In this document: piece by piece, positions 59,247 to 64,000 of the stretch
Position numbering within the stretch: position 1 is the first letter of the stretch
How the letters are laid out: the number at the start of each line of letters is the position of its first letter
Assembly (NCBI GenBank): GCA_017508385.1
Contig: JAFVZB010000073.1
Coordinates: 58,686 to 122,685, forward strand
Source of the DNA: Lentisphaeria bacterium
GTDB lineage: Bacteria > Verrucomicrobiota > Lentisphaeria > Victivallales > Victivallaceae
Direction: 5' to 3'
DNA length: 64,000 bases
The notes under the pieces: model-generated
Database searches by the model: none
What the model was told of the DNA's origin: nothing
What the model saw: only the letters and a program-made list of their open reading frames with translations
Program-made: the position numbers and the translations under genes

Positions 59247-60530
59247 TTATTTTGTTGTTTTGTATTTTATTGGTCTGGAGCTGCTGAATACTTTATTTTT
59301 TCCGTAATCATCACCCATCCCCGGTTTATCGATGTAGTTGTTTTTGATGTAAATATTGAAGTAGCCGATCACGGCTCCCTCAGGAACAGGATATTCGAGA
59401 CGTTTCAGCCCCGTTCCTGAAACTTTGACGTTTTTCTTCTGCCAGTTGCGTTTCGTTGAGTGACAATCGTCTGTCGAGTAGTTGTACTGAGCATAGAGCA
59501 CGGGTTCGGAACACTCGAATTCGGCGAAAGCCTTGCCATCTTTTACTCCTTCGGAAACAAGACGGGGGAGTTTTGCCGCACCGTTGGTCACCATGTCGGC
59601 AAAAGCATACACGACAGGAACATCAGCCCTGCGGTGGGAGTGCCCCATCTTCACCTGAAGTGCCATGTAAGTATTGGCGGGCAGCGTGGTTGTTTTTGTC
59701 CATGAATCAAGGTGGAAAAAGAAATCATTGGTGCCGTTGACAAAGAGAACGGGCATTTTGGCATTGCTTAAAAAGTTGTTGGCATCCCAATACTTGCACC
59801 ACTTGGCAAAATCTGCTTCGGTACGTTTGCGTTTGAGCATTGAGGGATAAAAATGCGTCCCCCTGAAAAATCCGCAACCGTAAACCGGAATGGCAAAAGC
59901 GAAACGGTCATCGACTCCGGCGACGAGAGTGGTGAGATATCCTCCCCAGGAGACTCCGGTCACTCCGATGCGTTTTTTATCGACACCTTTGAGTGAGCGC
60001 AGAAAACTGTGGGCGAGCATGATTTCTGCGACTGCCTGATAGCTCCACTGCTCGGTACGGGGGATATCCACCTTGTACTTTTCGGCTTCGGTCGCTCCGT
60101 TGTGCCCCTTGTCACGGATGGGTTTGCGTGTTCTGCCCTCCCATTCCTGAGCGGGAATGTTGCCGCAGGTATCGAGTGCTATTGCGGCGTACCCTCTTGA
60201 CACCCACATCTCGACCCATTTGGAAAAGGCAAAACCTCCTCCGCCGTGAACCAGAACGATTCCCGGAACCGGCTTGCCGTCTTTGCTTTCGGGAACTCCG
60301 TACCAGCAGAAGAAACGTGACGCTCTGCCTTTGAAGTCAACTCCTTTGATCATAACGGCTTTGATACCGTCTGCTGGCTTGAACGGCAGGGAAGCTGCAT
60401 CAAACGTCTGCACAACATGATTGCTCCAATCTGACTTATCCCACCATGTGGAAATACGGTCAGCATGAAGTCCGCAAAACGGAAAAACCAACACTGTCAA
60501 GACAAATATTATCAAGAACCTGCGTTCCAC
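59247..60530 (-). CDS. Secreted alpha/beta hydrolase (acetyl xylan esterase / dienelactone hydrolase-like)
   Basis: A 427-aa protein with signal peptide MERRFLIIFVLTVLVFPFCG, cleaved near LHADR. The hydrolase fold shows IVLVHGGGGFAFSKWVEMWV (oxyanion region), a cap segment with AALDTCGN-like sequence, and IGVTGVSWGGYLTTLVAG with the nucleophile Ser in GVSWGG. PVLFVNGTNDFFFHLDSW carries the expected acid, and MGHSHRR the His. The C-terminal 100 residues are a beta-sandwich-like extension (GKAFAEFECSEPVLYAQYNY). The likely activity is de-esterification of glycans. The start is GTG with GGGGGT upstream. It is followed by the SSS symporter gene. Confidence 0.82.
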   Translation of the reverse strand: MERRFLIIFVLTVLVFPFCGLHADRISTWWDKSDWSNHVVQTFDAASLPFKPADGIKAVMIKGVDFKGRASRFFCWYGVPESKDGKPVPGIVLVHGGGGFAFSKWVEMWVSRGYAAIALDTCGNIPAQEWEGRTRKPIRDKGHNGATEAEKYKVDIPRTEQWSYQAVAEIMLAHSFLRSLKGVDKKRIGVTGVSWGGYLTTLVAGVDDRFAFAIPVYGCGFFRGTHFYPSMLKRKRTEADFAKWCKYWDANNFLSNAKMPVLFVNGTNDFFFHLDSWTKTTTLPANTYMALQVKMGHSHRRADVPVVYAFADMVTNGAAKLPRLVSEGVKDGKAFAEFECSEPVLYAQYNYSTDDCHSTKRNWQKKNVKVSGTGLKRLEYPVPEGAVIGYFNIYIKNNYIDKPGMGDDYGKNKVFSSSRPIKYKTTK

Positions 60531-60574
60531 AATAATACCCCCAATTCTTGTAAATCACATATAAAATCAGCCAT

Positions 60575-60602
60575 AATATATATGAATTTTTCTGAAATAC
60601 AA
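60575..60602 (-). promoter_or_regulatory. Predicted promoter of the esterase-symporter-tsaC operon
   Basis: Minus strand: TTGTAT (60602-60597), 16-bp spacer, TATATT (60580-60575), 45 bp before the GTG. The AT-rich stretch 60603-60720 holds nothing else recognisable. Confidence 0.45.
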
Positions 60603-60720
60603 TGTGCAAAACTTTCAACTGAGCAATATTTTGGCAAAAAAAATGCAATTTTTATTTACTTGATGACATTAAATCATCAAAAAAAACACTCTTTTCAACA
60701 CTTTTGTTATCACAATGATT

Positions 60721-60753
60721 AAAAAAAAAGCAGTGCCGTATATGCAGCACTGC
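60721..60753 (-). terminator. Rho-independent terminator of the LamG/ThuA-like gene
   Basis: On the minus strand GCAGTGC (60753-60747) pairs with GCACTGC (60736-60730), followed by nine T residues, 22 bp past the stop. Confidence 0.88.
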
Positions 60754-60774
60754 CCGATAAATGAGTCTGTTATT

Positions 60775-63700
60775 TTACTCTCCTGAAGCATAGCGGATGA
60801 GATGATAAAGCATCTTCCAGTTGTCGATAGCCGGTTCGACGAGCACGTCTTTGCGGTCAACTCCGAATATCTCGCCGGAGTAAACCACATATCCCCTGCC
60901 GACCTTGCCGATAACCGCGACGGCGTTGCCTTTGCCGTCACGCAGGATAACCTTTCCATCCCTGCCCGGAGTCACCGCAATGTGATCCTGATAAACCTCG
61001 GTGTATTTATCACCTTTTTTGAGAAATCCCTTGAAAATCGAGTCGTCAACGACGGTCATCACGGGATGGTCGGCAACTCTTCCTGCGCAATCGGAACAGA
61101 TCTCGGGAAATATCTGTTTGCCGAGGTTGGTGAGTTTCTCTCTGCCGACGGCATTGTGCAGGAATATCACTCCTTTACCATCTTTTTCCACCATGTTGCG
61201 GATATTGCTGCGCCAATCCTCACCGGTATCGCCGACATATTTGGTGGCTGAGAAAATTATCACATCCACATTTTTGAGTGCAGCTTTGGTGGGATCGATA
61301 ACGGAAACAGTGCGGATTCCGCCTGCTTTATCAAATGAACTCAACAACGTCATGGTGGTGGATGAACCCCCATTGCCGTTTCCTGTGTACTGATAGAATC
61401 CGACGGTTATATTGCGATGATTGCCCTGAGCGGCGTATGCACGTTTGACAGCTCCTGACTTGAGTTTTTCTGCGATGTTGAGCTCATTCATCAACAGTTT
61501 TTTCCCGCGATAGGAACGGGCAAACGGAGTTTTGAGCAACGCTGTGCCTTTTTCGGCTTCTGCTTGTGCCTCCTGCACTTTTCCGGCATCGGCAAATTTG
61601 TTTGCTCTGATACAGTGCAGACGCGCCCTTGAACCGAGATTGACTTTGCGGATAAAATTATACTTCTGCTGCCAGGCATCACGGGCTTCAGGCAGAACAT
61701 CTTTTTTTATTTTGCGCATATCACGGAGAAGTCCGTCAGTCAATCCGACCTGAGAAGCGAAATATTTTTCCTGATCGATCGAAATGGGCAGCACTTTGAA
61801 CGGATGCTCAGAATGACGTTCCGAGAGTTTTGCCGCAAAGACTTTTGCCATGACTTCCGCCGCCTTTTCTCCATACATATAGGCGCAGGCACGATAGAGT
61901 AATTCGTTCTCTATCTCAGGAGAGCTTTCTGTAATAAGCTCGTAATTGGTATAAAGTCCCTCAGGCTTGTTAGCGGCACCGGGAGCGTTGTGATTCCACA
62001 AATACTCGGTGTAAGTTGAGCGTGAGGCGTTGCAGCGGCTTCCGGCAGGAGACCATATCTCGTAACTGCCGAGACTGTTGAGCTTGTTCACATAGAATGT
62101 GGCAAAGTACCTTGCTCCGTTGCAGTGCATGGTAAGATAGTCGTACTGGAACGGGTAAATCGTAGTAAAGATGTTGGGAGCTATCTTCTGCAACGCTTTC
62201 ATATCAGAGACAAGTCCCTCACGCACGATCATTTTCACATCGTCACCGAGGAGCTTCGAGAGTCTGCGCATGTGGTCGGCAAATTTGCCATTGATGAGAA
62301 GCGACGGCATATAGGGATATGCAACATAATACATTTTGCACTCGGGATATACTTGTTTGAAAGTGTCACAATAAATCTTTATCAGATTTTCCTGAGCGGA
62401 AAAGAAGTCATTGCCCCACTTCTCACGGCACTTTTTACTGCGGGAGTTCCAGCGGCTGGGATTATCTATACCTCCGGCATCGACGGGGTGCATCATAAAG
62501 CAGGTAAAGCCGTACTTTTTCATGTGATTTGCCGCTTTTTCAGCCTGAGCACGGGCGAGATCATCACGGCTCCATGAAATAGCGTGACCGTACCAGCCGA
62601 ACATACCCTCATCGCTGCGGTAGCTGTAAGTATGGGCATCCTGTCCGCGGGGAATCTTCTTTCTGAAATCCGGAATATCTCCGACACTGGGAACTCCGAC
62701 ATACCCGCACTCTATTCCTCTGGCACGGGCGTACTCGTTTATCGCTTTGACATGGGCAGGCATATCCTGAATAGGCAGAATTCTTGTGGTATAAAGGCGG
62801 TTGAGTCGAAGAACGAACACCTCGTCAATAAGTTTCCTGAGTGATTCTGCCGTTCCGTTATAGGGTCCATAGTGTCCGCCGCGCTCGACGAAGTCCGGAT
62901 AATCGGTGATTTGGACACAATTCATTTTGCCGCTTTCATTGAGCAGTGCTGAAAGGGTCAGCCATCCGTAACGGATACCATCGGCATCGGTTCCTGCGAT
63001 GATGATTTTATCAGGAGCAACTTCGAGCACATATCCCTGACGCGGCTGGCATTTGCTCTTGAACGAGAGCTCTTTTGCCACATCTTTGTAAAATCCGGTA
63101 ACGATGCGTTTTTTGCCCGAGGCGGAAAATTCACCTTTGACTCCGCAGGATGCAAAACGTTTAACAAAATGCTCATAACCGGGAAGGTCTGATATCTCTT
63201 TCCGCTCAACGCTCCACTCTGACGGTTTGAAGTCAAAAGCCTTTCCTGTTACGTTGATTGTTTTGGGAGCAGGTACGAGATTGATTTTGTTCTCTTTCAA
63301 AATCTGCCAGCTTTGGGCAATGGCTTTACTGATTTCCACGGGCGGCTGTTCGACCTTATTCATCTTTTTGATATTGGATAAGTCAAATTGAGTTTTGACA
63401 CCTTTCCGGATGATGAATTCGTCGATCGCTCCTTTGTAGTAACCGGTGTATCCTGCGGCACCGATGTGAAATCCGCTCGGAGCAGCCAGAGCTTCAGTTA
63501 TCGCCGGAGTCTCTTTGATTGCCGCTATTTTTTTGCCATCGCAATAGTAAGCTATCTCACGTTTCACCGCATCACGAACCAGCGCGATATGGTGCCACTT
63601 ATTGTCATTGTAACTTGCAGTACCTGTTCCGACAGTGACCAGACGCTTTTTGCTTCCCGTAATGAACAGGAACGGAGAGTTGATATGCGGGCGTCCGGCA

Positions 63701-64000
63701 AAACGTATTCCGTTGAACATAGCCGGATATGACCACCCTTTTGATGGATTGCGCTCAGGCTTGATGTAAAACTCTACGGTAAAACTGGTATCCTTATCCA
63801 GTTTCAAATTGGATTTCTGACTGCGTACCGCCGTTTTTTTTCCGTCAAAAAGAGCCGCATTGCCGACGACTCCGGGAACGCTTTGGATATTTCCGAAACT
63901 GCGGAGCGCAACGCTGCCGGTCGCATCATTTTTTGCTTTGATATCTTCAAAGTCAACATGGAGTATCTTTTCCGGACTTGCGGCAGATAATACGGCTGCA
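60775..64000 (-). CDS. Large secreted LamG / glycosidase-like / ThuA-like protein (5' end outside window)
   Basis: The frame runs through the right edge without a stop, so at least 1074 residues are visible. The first seem to be the end of a signal peptide (AAVLSAAS). A LamG-type domain covers about 1-220 (HVDFEDIKAKNDATGS; TSFTVEFYIKPERNPSKGW; NDNKWHHIALVRD). The middle (about 235-780) resembles GH20/GH84 hexosaminidases: an N-terminal small domain (NLVPAPKTINVTG; GTDADGIRYGWLTLSAL), then ITDYPDFVERGGHYGPYNGT starting a barrel. The catalytic acids are not identified with certainty. The C-terminal 230 residues look like a ThuA/GATase1-fold domain (VDVIIFSATKYVG; GKGVIFLHNAVG; DHPVMTVVDDSIFKGF; GRGYVVYSGEIFG). 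Confidence 0.75.
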   Translation of the reverse strand, partial: AAVLSAASPEKILHVDFEDIKAKNDATGSVALRSFGNIQSVPGVVGNAALFDGKKTAVRSQKSNLKLDKDTSFTVEFYIKPERNPSKGWSYPAMFNGIRFAGRPHINSPFLFITGSKKRLVTVGTGTASYNDNKWHHIALVRDAVKREIAYYCDGKKIAAIKETPAITEALAAPSGFHIGAAGYTGYYKGAIDEFIIRKGVKTQFDLSNIKKMNKVEQPPVEISKAIAQSWQILKENKINLVPAPKTINVTGKAFDFKPSEWSVERKEISDLPGYEHFVKRFASCGVKGEFSASGKKRIVTGFYKDVAKELSFKSKCQPRQGYVLEVAPDKIIIAGTDADGIRYGWLTLSALLNESGKMNCVQITDYPDFVERGGHYGPYNGTAESLRKLIDEVFVLRLNRLYTTRILPIQDMPAHVKAINEYARARGIECGYVGVPSVGDIPDFRKKIPRGQDAHTYSYRSDEGMFGWYGHAISWSRDDLARAQAEKAANHMKKYGFTCFMMHPVDAGGIDNPSRWNSRSKKCREKWGNDFFSAQENLIKIYCDTFKQVYPECKMYYVAYPYMPSLLINGKFADHMRRLSKLLGDDVKMIVREGLVSDMKALQKIAPNIFTTIYPFQYDYLTMHCNGARYFATFYVNKLNSLGSYEIWSPAGSRCNASRSTYTEYLWNHNAPGAANKPEGLYTNYELITESSPEIENELLYRACAYMYGEKAAEVMAKVFAAKLSERHSEHPFKVLPISIDQEKYFASQVGLTDGLLRDMRKIKKDVLPEARDAWQQKYNFIRKVNLGSRARLHCIRANKFADAGKVQEAQAEAEKGTALLKTPFARSYRGKKLLMNELNIAEKLKSGAVKRAYAAQGNHRNITVGFYQYTGNGNGGSSTTMTLLSSFDKAGGIRTVSVIDPTKAALKNVDVIIFSATKYVGDTGEDWRSNIRNMVEKDGKGVIFLHNAVGREKLTNLGKQIFPEICSDCAGRVADHPVMTVVDDSIFKGFLKKGDKYTEVYQDHIAVTPGRDGKVILRDGKGNAVAVIGKVGRGYVVYSGEIFGVDRKDVLVEPAIDNWKMLYHLIRYASGE

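Noticed and set aside
1..64000. tRNA, rRNA or phage/integron features
   Set aside because: Reading both strands showed no cloverleaf ending in CCA, no rRNA-like sequence, and no integrase, transposase or structural phage gene.

Overview
The window looks like chromosomal sequence from a Gram-negative member of the PVC group. The best guess is Lentisphaerota (Victivallis-like), but no marker here proves it. The outer membrane is shown by lpxC, a GmhB-type heptose phosphatase, an Mla/MCE lipid-transport operon and periplasmic foldases. The PVC leaning comes from a small protein resembling the Minf_1886 family, a zinc-ribbon Ser/Thr kinase, a tandem FabZ-like protein and many glycan-degrading enzymes. 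Nothing in the window indicates a phage, plasmid, CRISPR array or rRNA/tRNA gene.

Layout. 1-2.2 kb: the 3' end of a methylenetetrahydrofolate reductase gene, then lysS. 2.5-12.4 kb: a sugar-metabolism block, with an SDR / quinone-reductase-like / GH38 alpha-mannosidase operon, a GH32/GH43-like protein, a divergent Gfo/Idh/MocA oxidoreductase and a lactonase-type beta-propeller. 12.5-20.5 kb: CBS/DRTGG inorganic pyrophosphatase, a PpiC foldase, pyruvate phosphate dikinase, a small lipoprotein and a CPA2 antiporter. 20.6-31.7 kb: one tightly packed minus-strand operon (sugar-nucleotide oxidoreductase, ispE, gmhB, histidine kinase, FAD reductase, ComEC, glycosyltransferase, Prc protease). 31.8-36.3 kb: serine hydrolase, DUF486 membrane protein, stand-alone 5'-3' exonuclease, GH2 enzyme. 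36.4-44.1 kb: a plus-strand operon with ffh, a membrane protein, MlaE/F/D-like genes, the Minf_1886-like protein and an M16 peptidase. 44.1-50.9 kb: miaA divergent from lpxC, a tandem FabZ-like gene, an amber-interrupted DUF4886 gene, an acidic zinc-ribbon protein, argS and an acyl-ACP thioesterase. 50.9-64 kb: metallophosphoesterase, NhaC antiporter, a PpiC/Ser-Thr kinase operon, tsaC behind a sodium:solute symporter, a secreted esterase, and a large LamG/glycosidase-like/ThuA-like protein that runs off the right edge.

Regulation. Nearly every transcription unit can be given a promoter of one kind: TTG-starting -35, usually a 17-bp spacer, and a -10 of TATATT or a close variant. Several simple rho-independent terminators are visible. 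The most unusual non-coding feature is a roughly 159-bp repeat with terminal inverted repeats and a long internal hairpin. It occurs three times, each time just after (once across) the end of a gene and in the same orientation relative to that gene's transcription.

The genes fit a saccharolytic fermenter: pyruvate phosphate dikinase with pyrophosphatase (PPi-linked energy metabolism), several glycosidases, Na+/H+ antiporters and a Na+-coupled symporter, together with envelope lipid synthesis and trafficking. All family assignments come from reading motifs by eye; no searches were run.
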